Numbered from the stretch's first letter, positions 8,633 through 16,981 are shown. The stretch is DNA of 42,442 bases from Clostridium algoriphilum (GCF_020443705.1 NZ_JAIZZK010000011.1:74810-117251), one strand, 5' to 3'. The notes: a model not told the origin generated them from the sequence alone. Program-made: numbers and translations.

Positions 8633-9187
8633 ATGAAGATAATGATACTTACTTCAAGTCCTAATAATGATGGTTTAACAGCTGCCTGTGGTGAAGAAGC
8701 AAAAATAGGAGCAGAAATGAGCTCCGCTATTGCTCAAATAATAAATCTCAACACATTAAATATTCCATCCTGCCATGCGTGCGGAAGCGGATGGGGTACA
8801 TGCCTTAATAAACATACGTGTCAAGTTGAGGATGATTTTCAAAAGCTACACGCTAAGGTGACAGAGGCAGATGCATACATAATTATCACCCCTGTCTACT
8901 GGGGTGATATGAGCGAATCGCTAAAGGCATTTATTGATAGGCTACGAAGATGTGAAGCTTCAAATGGTGAAAAAAACAATTTATTTGGCAAACCATTTAT
9001 ATGTGTTGCTGCCCCTGGAGGAACTGGTAACGGATGCATTTCTTGTCTTGCTACTTTTGAAAGGTTCGTAGATCACGTTAAGGGTGTAAAATATGATTTC
9101 ATAGGGGTAACCAGAAAAAACAAAGATTACAAGTTAACTACCATAAGAGAAGCTGCAAAAAGCATGGCAGAAAGCTTAAAGCTGTAA
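8633..9187 (+). CDS. Flavodoxin-fold NAD(P)H-dependent FMN reductase / iron-sulfur flavoprotein-like
   Basis: Member of the NADPH-dependent FMN reductase (flavodoxin-like) superfamily. The N-terminal strand and phosphate loop (MKIMILTSSPNNDGLT) bind FMN. The ITPVYWGDMSESLKAFIDRL segment is the classic second FMN-contact motif, and APGGTGNGCISCLATFERF follows. The Cys cluster around residues 47-63 (CHACGSGWGTC, then C) is in the place where iron-sulfur flavoproteins bind a 4Fe-4S cluster, although the spacing is not the canonical one. At 184 residues it is the usual size. GGAGGG precedes the ATG. It is monocistronic with a terminator 15 bases after the stop. Likely a cytosolic redox protein; the substrate is unknown. 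Confidence 0.8.
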   Translation: MKIMILTSSPNNDGLTAACGEEAKIGAEMSSAIAQIINLNTLNIPSCHACGSGWGTCLNKHTCQVEDDFQKLHAKVTEADAYIIITPVYWGDMSESLKAFIDRLRRCEASNGEKNNLFGKPFICVAAPGGTGNGCISCLATFERFVDHVKGVKYDFIGVTRKNKDYKLTTIREAAKSMAESLKL

Positions 9188-9201
9188 ATGAAATTGAGTA
9201 G

Positions 9202-9235
9202 ACTTACAAACATATTTGTAAGTTTATTTTTTTTG
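9202..9235 (+). terminator. Rho-independent terminator after the FMN reductase gene
   Basis: Nine-base arms ACTTACAAA/TTTGTAAGT with a four-base loop (9202-9223), followed by TTATTTTTTTT. It lies immediately after the gene on the same strand. Confidence 0.85.
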
Positions 9236-9387
9236 CCATTACAGTAGCTTTCAATATAATAGTATTACTCCTATATATATTCGCTTTATAGTGTCTTGGT
9301 GTTATAATAGTAGTCTTAAGTAATAAAATATAATTTTTACAAATAAGGATAAAATTAAATAAATAAAAGTAAGAGGAGGTGACAAAA

Positions 9388-9870
9388 ATGAATAATAGAC
9401 TTACTAAAAAAGATATTGAAGAACTACAAAAGGAATTTGATTATCGTAAAGGCCCTTTAACAATGGAAATAGCACATGAGAAAATGGTAGCTGCGGCTCA
9501 TGGTGATCGCTCTGAAAATGCCGAATACAAAGCTGCAAAATCAAATATGTACGAAAACTTTAGGAGAATGGGCTATCTTATAAAAATGATTAGAACTGCT
9601 GAAGTTATAGATGATGTTATAGGTATTACTAAAGGTGCAAATATAGGTAACAAATTATTAATAAGATTTGAAGGCAGTGATGATATAGAAGAAATAGAAC
9701 TTGTTACAACACTTCAAGTCGATATATTAAATGGAAAATATAGTATTGAGTCTCCGATAGGAAAAGTATTGTTTGGAAAAAAAATTGGAGAGATAATCGA
9801 GGTAAAATCTCCTGATGGAAATTATAAAATAGAGTTAGTAGATATAACTAAAGAGTCATTACCTAAGTAG
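9388..9870 (+). CDS. GreA/GreB-family transcription elongation factor
   Basis: Gre factors enter the RNA polymerase secondary channel and stimulate cleavage of backtracked RNA. The N-terminal coiled coil (about 1-75) carries the tip motif GDRSENAEYKAAK, with the two essential acidic residues at D40 and E43 when counted from the ATG at 9388. The C-terminal FKBP-like domain (about 80-160) ends with IGKVLFGKKIGEIIEVKSP. The start is the ATG at 9388, not the GTG at 9379, which belongs to the AGGAGGTG ribosome site. Nothing ties it to neighbours. Clostridia often have a second greA linked to lysS, so this is probably a paralogue of the housekeeping gene. Catalytic residues are intact. Confidence 0.88.
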   Translation: MNNRLTKKDIEELQKEFDYRKGPLTMEIAHEKMVAAAHGDRSENAEYKAAKSNMYENFRRMGYLIKMIRTAEVIDDVIGITKGANIGNKLLIRFEGSDDIEEIELVTTLQVDILNGKYSIESPIGKVLFGKKIGEIIEVKSPDGNYKIELVDITKESLPK

Positions 9871-9999
9871 ATATGCCCCGGTTTAATATTGGTCAAATAC
9901 ATAAACATACTAGAATCAATATAATATATTTTGAATAGTATATTAAGTGAGTAATTTATTATTTCACCATATAAATAATACTTTAGGAGATGATTTGTT

Positions 10000-10455
10000 T
10001 TGAGTTCCACTATTATTTTATTGGCTATCCTTGCTGCTGCAATACTTGGCAAGGCTAATTCAGTTGCTATTGCTACTTGTGCTTTACTTATGCTAAAGCT
10101 CTTAGGTATAGATAAATATGTGTATCCAACTATAGAAAAGAGTGGAATGACATATGGACTTATACTTCTTATAGCTGCCATTATGATACCTCTTGCTAAT
10201 GGTCACGTTACAGTTCAAAATATAAAAAGCGTATTCACATCTTGGATAGGTATAACAGCTCTAGTTCTTTCATTTTTAACAACATATTTAAGCGGACAAG
10301 GCTTGAACTATCTTACTGTCCAGGGACATGGTGATATTATGCCTGCAATGATAATAGGAGCAGTTGCTGCTGCATCCTTTTTAGGAGGAGTGCCTGTAGG
10401 TCCACTTATCACATCAGGAATATTAGCCATATTTGCAAAGATGATTCATCAATAG
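10000..10455 (+). CDS. DUF441 (UPF0756, YeaL-like) integral membrane protein
   Basis: This 151-residue protein has four hydrophobic segments (about 2-35, 48-67, 76-100 and 110-146). It matches the DUF441 family, including the MIPLANG stretch after the second segment and the glycine-rich end (FLGGVPVGPLITSGI). Function is unknown in the family. Translation starts at TTG (10000), with AGGAGATG about ten bases upstream; no ATG alternative keeps the first membrane segment. It stands alone, with its own terminator. Confidence 0.85.
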   Translation: MSSTIILLAILAAAILGKANSVAIATCALLMLKLLGIDKYVYPTIEKSGMTYGLILLIAAIMIPLANGHVTVQNIKSVFTSWIGITALVLSFLTTYLSGQGLNYLTVQGHGDIMPAMIIGAVAAASFLGGVPVGPLITSGILAIFAKMIHQ

Positions 10456-10460
10456 ACTGA

Positions 10461-10511
10461 ATTTGTAGCCATATAGTGGAATTAATGTCTGCTATGTGGC
10501 TACAAATTTTA
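10461..10511 (+). terminator. Terminator after the DUF441 gene
   Basis: Long arms ATTTGTAGCCATATAG/CTATGTGGCTACAAAT (10461-10476 and 10492-10507; one G-T pair) followed by TTTATTAT. It is just downstream of the stop codon. Confidence 0.8.
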
Positions 10512-10641
10512 TTATCTTATATTTGATTTATAACCATAATTATATGCATATAATAATAAAAGCACTAATTTTAAAGGATTTTGACTTGTACTTAGTGAAT
10601 TAAACATATGTATGTAGTTTACTAAAGGGAGGTGAAAGAGA

Positions 10642-10998
10642 ATGGAATTAAGAAGTGTTATTGATTTAGTAGTAGATGAGTATAGCAATTACTACTCAGT
10701 AGTAGAATTAGGTCTCGATAAAGAAAAGGACTACGTAGTACTAGTAAATTCTTTTATGGTGAATAGTTATAAAGATATACTTCACCTAAACGAACCGTAT
10801 AAAAGTGAGCTTTCAAGTCACGAAAGTCAATATATCGGACTACATGCAATGGATATATTAAAAAATAGAATTAAGGGGATTGAAGAGGGACGATTACCAG
10901 GTAATATTTTTAAAATAGAGGAGGTAATTAATTTTTATGGTGTAGGTAATGTTTATTTTAAACCTTTGTATGAAAAGAATATTAAAATACTGACATAA
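10642..10998 (+). CDS. Protein of unknown function, 118 residues
   Basis: I do not recognise this protein. It has a good ribosome site (GGGAGGTG, then ATG at 10642) and amino-acid use typical of a soluble cytosolic protein: acidic, no signal peptide, no membrane segment, no cysteine. The N-terminal half is Tyr/Val/Asp-rich (VVDEYSNYYSVVELG) and looks like alternating strands and helices. It is followed by a second small unknown gene 105 bases on. The two may be cotranscribed up to the hairpins at 11346-11544. Confidence 0.65.
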   Translation: MELRSVIDLVVDEYSNYYSVVELGLDKEKDYVVLVNSFMVNSYKDILHLNEPYKSELSSHESQYIGLHAMDILKNRIKGIEEGRLPGNIFKIEEVINFYGVGNVYFKPLYEKNIKILT

Positions 10999-11103
10999 TA
11001 GAGTTATTTATATTACTATAGAGAATGAAATTAAGATTAACAAGGATAAGAGATAAATGCAATGAAAACGTTAACATTTAAACTAAATTTTGGAGGTTTT
11101 AAT

Positions 11104-11337
11104 ATGCTAAAAAAATACTTAATGGAAACATTTGAGATATCGCCCTTGGAAGAAATTAATTGCAGAATTAACAATAGTAAACTAACAGTTGCTCAACTTA
11201 TTGAAGTACTAAAAAAGAAAGGAACTGAACAAAAGATTATTAACATTATAGAAAACTTTAAATTTTCATCAAAGTTGGATGTAATTATGTATTTAACTGG
11301 AATTGCAGATAGTTTTAAATTAGAACAGGTTATATAA
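11104..11337 (+). CDS. Small protein of unknown function, 77 residues
   Basis: No family recognised. The ATG at 11104 is preceded by TTGGAGG with seven bases spacing; the frame is open 14 codons further up, but without a ribosome site. The product is small, helical in appearance, with evenly spread Leu/Ile and Lys/Glu (for example TVAQLIEVLKKKGTEQKIINIIENF) and a single cysteine. No membrane segment. It may bind a partner protein or nucleic acid through a small helical bundle, but that is a guess from composition only. Confidence 0.6.
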   Translation: MLKKYLMETFEISPLEEINCRINNSKLTVAQLIEVLKKKGTEQKIINIIENFKFSSKLDVIMYLTGIADSFKLEQVI

Positions 11338-11345
11338 ATTAAAGA

Positions 11346-11371
11346 GGCACTTACTTTTTTTAGTAAGTACC
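11346..11371 (+). terminator. Hairpin after the 77-residue gene
   Basis: Ten-base arms GGCACTTACT/AGTAAGTACC (one G-T pair) around a T-rich loop, nine bases after the stop codon. No T-run follows on the plus strand, so termination would be weak. The better terminator is at 11498. Confidence 0.4.
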
Positions 11372-11497
11372 TAAATACCATTAAATGAATGGCGTCCTGG
11401 TTTTTAAATTAAATTTATGTCAGTCTTTAATACATAAATTGAATCGTTTAGTTCAATAGATTCGTGGCCATCATTATAGTAAATATATTGATTTTAC

Positions 11498-11544
11498 AAA
11501 ATGCATTCTATATATGTTTATAATCACAATATAGAATGCATTTT
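11498..11544. terminator. Long bidirectional hairpin between convergent genes
   Basis: Perfect 15-base arms (11498-11512 and 11530-11544, AAAATGCATTCTATA and its complement) lie between the converging 77-residue gene and the nitroreductase gene, 16 bases from the nitroreductase stop. T-rich sequence lies on both outer sides. Confidence 0.7.
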
Positions 11545-11559
11545 CTATTAGCTTTAAAA

Positions 11560-12159
11560 TTATTTAAATATCTTAATACGATTTTCTAATGGTTCAAATT
11601 GTTTTTCATCAGGTTGTGCTGTTGGTTTACCAAATGGCATTTGTGAAACAAGTTTCCAACTGTCTGATATGTCCCATTCTTTTTTAACTTCTGCTTCAAT
11701 GAGTTCATTATAGTGTTGTAATGATGCCCCAAAACCTTCAATTTCTAATGCAGTCCATACAACATATTGATGCATCCCACTTGATTGTAGCGAAAATCCT
11801 GGGAAATTATCCTTATAAAGAGGAAATTTAGTCTGAAGATTTTCGATAACCTTAGCATCTTCAAAGAATAGTACTGTTCCATACCCATTTCCAAATGAAT
11901 TTATTTTTTCTTCTGTAGATCCAAATTGCTCAGCTGGGACAATTTTTCTTAAAGCTTCCTTTGTAATATCCCATAATTTATCGTGATATTTTCCCAATAA
12001 TAAAACTACTCTTGCACTTTGAGAATTAAATGCTGATGGTGTATTTTTTACAGCTTGTTCAATAACTTCCTTAATTACCTCGTCCGTTGTTACATTTTCC
12101 TTACTTATACCATAAAATGAATGTCTGTCTGCTACAGCAGTATAAAAATCTTTTTTCAT
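11560..12159 (-). CDS. Nitroreductase-family protein (YdgI/Frm2-like)
   Basis: FMN-dependent nitroreductase-fold oxidoreductase of the group that includes Bacillus YdgI and yeast Frm2. Features: RHSFYGIS near the N-terminus (phosphate-binding RxSxR-like), PSAFNSQSARVVLL (FMN contact), and near the end WKLVSQMPFGKPTAQPDEK, the conserved MPFG turn. The start is the ATG at 12159 (199 residues); the frame opens at a TTG that is part of the TTGGAGGAA ribosome site. It lies directly downstream of a marR gene on the same strand. An operator-like sequence sits in the 200-base gap, so induction through that MarR protein is likely. The substrate is unknown; quinones or nitro compounds are typical. Confidence 0.85.
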   Translation of the reverse strand: MKKDFYTAVADRHSFYGISKENVTTDEVIKEVIEQAVKNTPSAFNSQSARVVLLLGKYHDKLWDITKEALRKIVPAEQFGSTEEKINSFGNGYGTVLFFEDAKVIENLQTKFPLYKDNFPGFSLQSSGMHQYVVWTALEIEGFGASLQHYNELIEAEVKKEWDISDSWKLVSQMPFGKPTAQPDEKQFEPLENRIKIFK

Positions 12160-12317
12160 ATTATTTTCCTCCAATTTTAATTAAATATTATTTTCTCATT
12201 ATTTACATATAGAAGTTAATGTATTCTACTTATTTAAATGTAAGCATAGATTGATTCTTCATTTTTTACAAAAACTAAGCAACCACTCTATATCTTAAGT
12301 AAAACAGCAAATAATTT

Positions 12318-12332
12318 ATTACTAGTTAGTAT
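12318..12332 (-). promoter_or_regulatory. Putative MarR operator upstream of the nitroreductase gene
   Basis: On the minus strand the site reads ATACTAACTAGTAAT. It matches 14 of 15 positions of the palindromic site in the promoter of the adjacent marR gene (12820-12835). A TTAACA at about 12338 and a TAATAA or TAAATT about 16-19 bases further on could form the nitroreductase promoter around it. Function is inferred from duplication next to a MarR gene. Confidence 0.6.
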
Positions 12333-12361
12333 TAAACTGTTAAAAGAGAAAATACATATAT

Positions 12362-12808
12362 TTATACACCTGATAATTTTTTTAATAAACTTATTAAGTT
12401 TTTCTTTTCTTCTGATGTTAGTATACTAAATACATCATTTATATTTTCCAGATGTTTTGGAAACATTCCACTTATGAGTTTTCTACCCTCATCAGTAATA
12501 CTTATTAAATTAACTCTTCTATCCTTTGGATCAATACATCTCTTAACCAAATTTTCCTTAGCTAAATTATCTATAACAACAGTCATATTACCACCTGTCG
12601 AAAGAATTTTTTCAATTATCTCACTGACTCTTAAATCTCCTTTATGATACAGCACTTCAAGTACTGCAAACTGAGAAACCGTTAGCCCTCCCTCTTTTAT
12701 GGTTTTATATTCTCTTTTATGAACACTTTGAGCACATCTGCTTAATGCAATTAATGCTTTTAAATTTAAATCCACTAACTCTCCGTAATTACTTTTTTCT
12801 TTATCCAT
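12362..12808 (-). CDS. MarR-family transcriptional regulator
   Basis: Winged-helix dimeric repressor of 148 residues. The dimerisation helix is at about 10-30. The recognition region is around LTVSQFAVLEVLYHKGDLRVSEIIEKILSTGGNMTVVIDNL (residues 43-83). The wing carries the family signature DPKDRRVNLISITDEGR. One cysteine (C25) and another in the wing region could be redox sensors as in OhrR-type proteins, but this is only a possibility. The gene sits upstream of a nitroreductase and has an almost identical palindrome in both promoters. The start at 12808 lacks a ribosome site and coincides with the predicted transcript start, suggesting a leaderless mRNA. A GTG 11 codons on is a less likely alternative. 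Confidence 0.9.
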   Translation of the reverse strand: MDKEKSNYGELVDLNLKALIALSRCAQSVHKREYKTIKEGGLTVSQFAVLEVLYHKGDLRVSEIIEKILSTGGNMTVVIDNLAKENLVKRCIDPKDRRVNLISITDEGRKLISGMFPKHLENINDVFSILTSEEKKNLISLLKKLSGV

Positions 12809-12814
12809 ACATAT

Positions 12815-12843
12815 AATATATTACTAACTAGTAATAACGTCAA
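12815..12843 (-). promoter_or_regulatory. marR promoter with palindromic operator in the spacer
   Basis: Minus-strand -35 TTGACG (12838-12843), exactly 17 bases, then -10 TATATT (12815-12820). The spacer is filled by the palindrome ATTACTAACTAGTAAT (12820-12835). A repressor bound here would block RNA polymerase. The predicted start (about seven bases past the -10) falls on the A of the ATG at 12808. Confidence 0.7.
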
Positions 12844-13044
12844 GCATTTTTTTATTTTCATGTTAATTATTTTAAAACAGCTAACGAAAGGATAGCTCCA
12901 AAGTTAATATGAATCTTTAAATTTAATAGTTGTTGTATATAAATTTAAATAAATATACCATATTTATTGAATTTAGGAATATTTTATGACTTAATAGTTC
13001 AGAATAAAAAAAGTGATAGTAGAAAGAGATGCAAGGAGGAAGAT

Positions 13045-13983
13045 ATGAAAGTTGGTATTCCTAAAGGTTTGTTATATTATAAATACTACCCTTTTATAGA
13101 AAGGTTCTTGATTGAACTAGATGCAGAAATAATTACATCTACCGATACAAATAAGAACATTTTAAATGAAGGAATTAAATACTGTGTAGACGAGGCCTGC
13201 CTGCCTATAAAAATATTTCATGGACATATATTAGATATCAAGGACAAATGCGATTTACTAATAATACCAAGGTTTATGAGGTTACGTGAGCGGGAGTTTA
13301 TATGCCCGAAGTTTTGCGGGCTTCCAGAAATGATATTATGCAGCATACCTAATATGCCAAAGGTAATGATAGAACCTATATATGCAACTAATGAGAAGGA
13401 ATTATATACTTGGTGTAAAAAACTAGCTGGGATGATTACTAAAGATAAAAGTATGATAAAAATTGCATTTAAGAAAGCTCTAGGCGAACAGAGAAACACA
13501 AAATTTGGTATTAAGGATGAAGGCTTTAAAATAACTATTGCATTAGTAGGACATCCATACAATCTATACGATACTTTTATTAATATGAACATAGTAAAAA
13601 AATTAAATAAATTGGGAGTTGGGGTTGTAACAGAGGAATATGCTAAGGAAGAACAAATAAAATCGGAAGTAAAGACTCTTTTTAAACGTCCTTTTTGGAC
13701 TTTTGGTGCAAATTCTTATGGATTTACAGCTAGTATAGCAAAAAACGAAGAAACCGATGGTGCAATATACTTATCTTCCTTTGCTTGCGGGATAGATTCT
13801 GTTGTAATTGAACTTATCAAAGAAAAAATTGGAGATTTTCCTCTTTTAGTTTTAAAAGTTGATGAACATACTGGTGAAGGCGGCATAGACACAAGAATCG
13901 AGGCTTTTATTGATATGATCGAAAGGAAAAATAATAATGAAGATAACATTTCCACATTTCGGCAACACACATCTTGCAGCTAA
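13045..13983 (+). CDS. Acyl-CoA dehydratase activase-related protein (DUF2229), first copy
   Basis: Member of the DUF2229 / CoA-substrate-specific enzyme activase-related family, found fused or next to ATP-dependent activators of 2-hydroxyacyl-CoA dehydratases and benzoyl-CoA reductases. It starts MKVGIPKGLLYYKYYPF, the typical N-terminus. Conserved cysteines include CVDEACLPIK and the pairs CPKFCGLPE, FACGIDS; near the end is DEHTGEGGIDTRIEAFID. The start is the ATG at 13045 with AAGGAGG; the open frame upstream (from 12967) has no ribosome site. Its last 16 codons overlap the next gene. The operon makes this, a second DUF2229 protein and an HgdC-like ATPase. Role: probably delivery or maturation in an ATP-driven electron activation system. 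Confidence 0.8.
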   Translation: MKVGIPKGLLYYKYYPFIERFLIELDAEIITSTDTNKNILNEGIKYCVDEACLPIKIFHGHILDIKDKCDLLIIPRFMRLREREFICPKFCGLPEMILCSIPNMPKVMIEPIYATNEKELYTWCKKLAGMITKDKSMIKIAFKKALGEQRNTKFGIKDEGFKITIALVGHPYNLYDTFINMNIVKKLNKLGVGVVTEEYAKEEQIKSEVKTLFKRPFWTFGANSYGFTASIAKNEETDGAIYLSSFACGIDSVVIELIKEKIGDFPLLVLKVDEHTGEGGIDTRIEAFIDMIERKNNNEDNISTFRQHTSCS

Positions 13984-15034
13984 AGCACTATTTGATGGGT
14001 TAGGTATAGAATGCATAATTCCACCAGTTAATAACACCGAGGCATTGGAACTCGGATCAAAGTTTTCTCCTGAAGAAATGTGCCTACCTTATAAAATTAT
14101 GATGGGCAATTATTTGCAGAGTATAGAGCTAGGAGCCGATACCATAATCCTTCCTGGGAGTTGTGGTCCTTGTAGATTTGGTGAGTATTGTGAATTACAG
14201 ATAAATGCACTAAAGAGGATGGGACACGATCTAACTTTTATTGTAATAGATAACCCTTTTGACATAGGCAAAGTTGAATTTTTAAATCGTCTATCCAAGA
14301 TCTCAAATAATAGCCCAGTAGGTAAAGTTAAAAAAATACGAGCATTAAAAGTAGCCTATACCGTGATTGAGCTTATAGAAAAAATTGAAAGCAAGGTACA
14401 TTATCTAGCAGGTTTTGAAGTCAACAAAGGAGACTTCAAGAAGCTTTTAAAAGAGTGCATTGAAAATGCTGAGAAAGCTATTTCACCATTACAAATGGTA
14501 AATATTTTAAAGGTATATAAGAATAATTTAAGCGAGATTCCACTCAATAAACATAAGTCCCCAGTAAAAATTGCAATTATAGGTGAGATCTATACTGTAA
14601 TTGAACCCTTTTCTAATCTATATATAGAAGATAAACTCATGGATTATGGAGTATCCACTAAAAGAATGCTTACCCCTAGTTGGTGGATTAAAGATGCAAT
14701 ACTTAGTCCTTTTAAACTTAACTCAATTGACATAAGAAAAGCCTCTAGAGAGTATCTTCCCTATTATATTGGTGGGCATGCTAGAGAATGTATAGGCGAA
14801 GTACTTATTGCAAAGAAAGAGAATTTTGATGGAGCAATTCAAATTTTCCCTATGGGATGTATGCCGGAAATTGTATCGAAAGCAATTTTAACCTCAATTT
14901 CTAACGATAAAGATTTTCCGATAATGACTCTAATCGTAGATGAAATGACTGGAGAAGCAGGATATATTACTAGAATAGAAGCATTTGTAGATATGTTAGA
15001 AAGGAGGAAAAACAATGTACTATATGGGAGTTGA
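13937..15034 (+). CDS. Acyl-CoA dehydratase activase-related protein (DUF2229-like), second copy
   Basis: This second member of the family has 365 residues. It has conserved cysteine motifs ELGSKFSPEEMCLPYK, LPGSCGPCRFGEYC and FPMGCMPEIV. The C-terminal DEMTGEAGYITRIEAFVDMLERR echoes the end of the first protein, so the pair look like diverged halves of one ancestral scaffold. CGPC-R-x-G-x-YC is typical and may bind an iron-sulfur cluster. The gene begins inside the end of its neighbour (47-base overlap, different frame) and overlaps the next by 20 bases, implying translational coupling of all three. In many Firmicutes these regions form a single ~1400-residue protein with the ATPase; here they are separate. 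Confidence 0.8.
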   Translation: MKITFPHFGNTHLAAKALFDGLGIECIIPPVNNTEALELGSKFSPEEMCLPYKIMMGNYLQSIELGADTIILPGSCGPCRFGEYCELQINALKRMGHDLTFIVIDNPFDIGKVEFLNRLSKISNNSPVGKVKKIRALKVAYTVIELIEKIESKVHYLAGFEVNKGDFKKLLKECIENAEKAISPLQMVNILKVYKNNLSEIPLNKHKSPVKIAIIGEIYTVIEPFSNLYIEDKLMDYGVSTKRMLTPSWWIKDAILSPFKLNSIDIRKASREYLPYYIGGHARECIGEVLIAKKENFDGAIQIFPMGCMPEIVSKAILTSISNDKDFPIMTLIVDEMTGEAGYITRIEAFVDMLERRKNNVLYGS

Positions 15035-15971
15035 TGTAGGATCTGTAAGTACTAACATTGTACTATTAGATAATGCATTAAATGTTATAGAAAAATTATA
15101 CTTGAGAACAAAAGGTAAACCTATAAAAGCAATTCAAGATGGATTAAAAATTCTAAGCGAAAAATATGATACTAAGCAAATAAAATCAGTTGGCACCACC
15201 GGTAGCGGAAGACAAATGGCATCCTTTTTAATAGGAGCAGACATAGTGAAAAATGAAATTACTGCTCATGCAGTTGCATCACTTGAAATTGACAAAGAGG
15301 TAAATACTATATTAGAAATTGGAGGTCAAGATTCAAAGATAATTCTATTAAAAAATGGCATAGTAACAGATTTTGCAATGAATACCGTATGCGCAGCAGG
15401 TACAGGATCTTTTCTTGATAGGCAAGCAGAAAGATTGGAGATACCCATTGAAGATTTTGGAGAATATGCATTAAAGTCAAAGGCACCTGTAAGAATAGCT
15501 GGAAGATGTGCTGTTTTTGCAGAATCTGATATGATTCATAAGCAACAGCTTGGATATAATGAAGAAGACATAATAGGAGGTCTTTGTGAGGCAATGGTAA
15601 GGAATTATCTAAGTAATGTAGGAAAAGGAAAACAAATCCGCTCTAAAATATTTTTCCAAGGTGGAGTTGCAGCTAATATTGGAATTAAATCAGCTTTTGA
15701 AAAAGCCTTAGATACCGAGGTTTATGTTCCAGAGCATTATAATGTAATGGGGGCTATAGGGTCCGCAATACTTGCAAAGGAAAAAGTCATGAAGATAGGC
15801 ACAACAAATTTTAAAGGTTTTGAAATAGCATTTAATGATTTTGTACCAAGAAACATTGAATGTAATGGTTGTGGTAATAATTGTGAAGTAATTGCAATAA
15901 AAGACGGAGAAAAAACTGTAGGTTGCTTTGGAGACAGATGTGGCAAATGGAGTAACAAGATGGTGATATAA
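15015..15971 (+). CDS. ATPase activator of 2-hydroxyacyl-CoA dehydratase type (HgdC/BadF/BcrA family)
   Basis: ASKHA-fold ATPase that, as a dimer bridging one 4Fe-4S cluster, drives a low-potential electron into its partner dehydratase or reductase. Visible: the phosphate loop GVDVGSVSTNIVLLD (5-19), EIGGQDSKII (101-110), and the cluster cysteines C126 (NTVCAAGTGSF) and C165 (AGRCAVFAESDMIHKQQ), 39 residues apart as in Acidaminococcus HgdC. QGGVAANIG is the adenosine-side motif. An extra ~55-residue tail has six cysteines (ECNGCGNNC and CFGDRC), absent from the ~260-residue HgdC, and may hold another metal site. AAAGGAGG precedes the ATG. No dehydratase subunit is nearby, so the client enzyme is unknown. 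Confidence 0.88.
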   Translation: MYYMGVDVGSVSTNIVLLDNALNVIEKLYLRTKGKPIKAIQDGLKILSEKYDTKQIKSVGTTGSGRQMASFLIGADIVKNEITAHAVASLEIDKEVNTILEIGGQDSKIILLKNGIVTDFAMNTVCAAGTGSFLDRQAERLEIPIEDFGEYALKSKAPVRIAGRCAVFAESDMIHKQQLGYNEEDIIGGLCEAMVRNYLSNVGKGKQIRSKIFFQGGVAANIGIKSAFEKALDTEVYVPEHYNVMGAIGSAILAKEKVMKIGTTNFKGFEIAFNDFVPRNIECNGCGNNCEVIAIKDGEKTVGCFGDRCGKWSNKMVI

Positions 15972-15978
15972 AATTCAA

Positions 15979-16020
15979 TAAAAAAAAAAATAGACAACAC
16001 TAAATTGTCTATTTTTTTTT
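15979..16020. terminator. Bidirectional terminator between the activase operon and the ABC importer operon
   Basis: A/T-flanked hairpin with arms AATAGACAA/TTGTCTATT, a long A-run on one side and a T-run on the other, so it works on both strands. Its right edge touches the stop codon of the importer ATPase gene. Confidence 0.85.
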
Positions 16021-16981
16021 ACAAATTCCAGCAAGCTACAAGATGTCCTCCACCTATATCTTCAAACTTAGGTTCTTCTTTTTTACAAACATCTGTACAC
16101 TTAAAACATCTTGTATGAAAACTACATCCGGAAGGTGGATTAATTGGACTTGGTACATCACCAGTTAATATTATTCTATTTTTCTTCTTAGTTGGATCTG
16201 GAATTGGAATTGCTGAAAGTAATGCTTGGGAATATGGATGTCTAGGTTCATGGTAAAGTATATCTCCATCTGCTAATTCTACCATCTTTCCTAAATACAT
16301 TACACCAACTCTTGTGCTTACATGTTTAACTACATTTAGTCCATGTGCAATGAATAAATAAGTCAAATCAAATTCTTTTTGCAAATCATGAAGTAAATTT
16401 AGCACTTGAGCTTGTATAGAAACATCTAATGCTGATACTGGTTCGTCGCATACTATAAGCTTAGGATTTAAAGAAAGCGCTCTAGCAATACCAACTCTTT
16501 GTCTTTGACCACCACTAAATTCATGAGGATACCTATTTCTATGAAAACTAGCGAGTCCAACACAATTTAAAAGTGAGAGAACTCTTTTTTCTATATTCTC
16601 TCTCTTTTCTGTTTTATTTACCTTCATAGGTTCAGCTATTATATCTCCAATGCTCATTCTTGGATTAAGAGAGGAGTAAGGATCTTGAAATATGATTTGA
16701 ATGTTTTTCCTCATGTTCTTTTGTTCTTTCTTGGATAACTGAGCTATATCTCTCCCTTCAAAAATTACTTGACCTGAGGTTGGGACCATTAAATTTACAA
16801 GCATTCTACCAGTTGTTGATTTGCCACAACCAGACTCTCCAACTAAACCTAAAGTTTCACCCTTATAAATGTTAAATGATACACCGTCAACAGCCTTAAC
16901 AAAATCTGTTGTTCTGCCAAATACACCAGATTGTACAGGAAAATATTTTTTTAAATTTTTAACCTCTAATAATGGTTCCAT
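16019..16981 (-). CDS. Peptide ABC importer ATP-binding protein, OppF/DppF type
   Basis: One of two ATPases powering an oligopeptide/dipeptide importer. Walker [14 protein letters not shown] (about 47-59), Q-loop region [14 protein letters not shown], signature [15 protein letters not shown], Walker [14 protein letters not shown]-loop FIAHGLNVV. The C-terminal oligo_HPY domain has the four-cysteine set [15 protein letters not shown] plus a final C, which in Dpp/Opp ATPases can hold an iron-sulfur cluster. The 320-residue length is standard. It is the last gene of the five-gene minus-strand operon, three bases after the OppD-like gene. Confidence 0.92.
   Translation of the reverse strand: MEPLLEVKNLKKYFPVQSGVFGRTTDFVKAVDGVSFNIYKGETLGLVGESGCGKSTTGRMLVNLMVPTSGQVIFEGRDIAQLSKKEQKNMRKNIQIIFQDPYSSLNPRMSIGDIIAEPMKVNKTEKRENIEKRVLSLLNCVGLASFHRNRYPHEFSGGQRQRVGIARALSLNPKLIVCDEPVSALDVSIQAQVLNLLHDLQKEFDLTYLFIAHGLNVVKHVSTRVGVMYLGKMVELADGDILYHEPRHPYSQALLSAIPIPDPTKKKNRIILTGDVPSPINPPSGCSFHTRCFKCTDVCKKEEPKFEDIGGGHLVACWNL

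Noticed and set aside
12967-13044. 26-codon N-terminal extension of the first DUF2229 protein
   Set aside because: No ribosome site at the upstream ATG, while the ATG at 13045 follows AAGGAGG and gives the normal family N-terminus.
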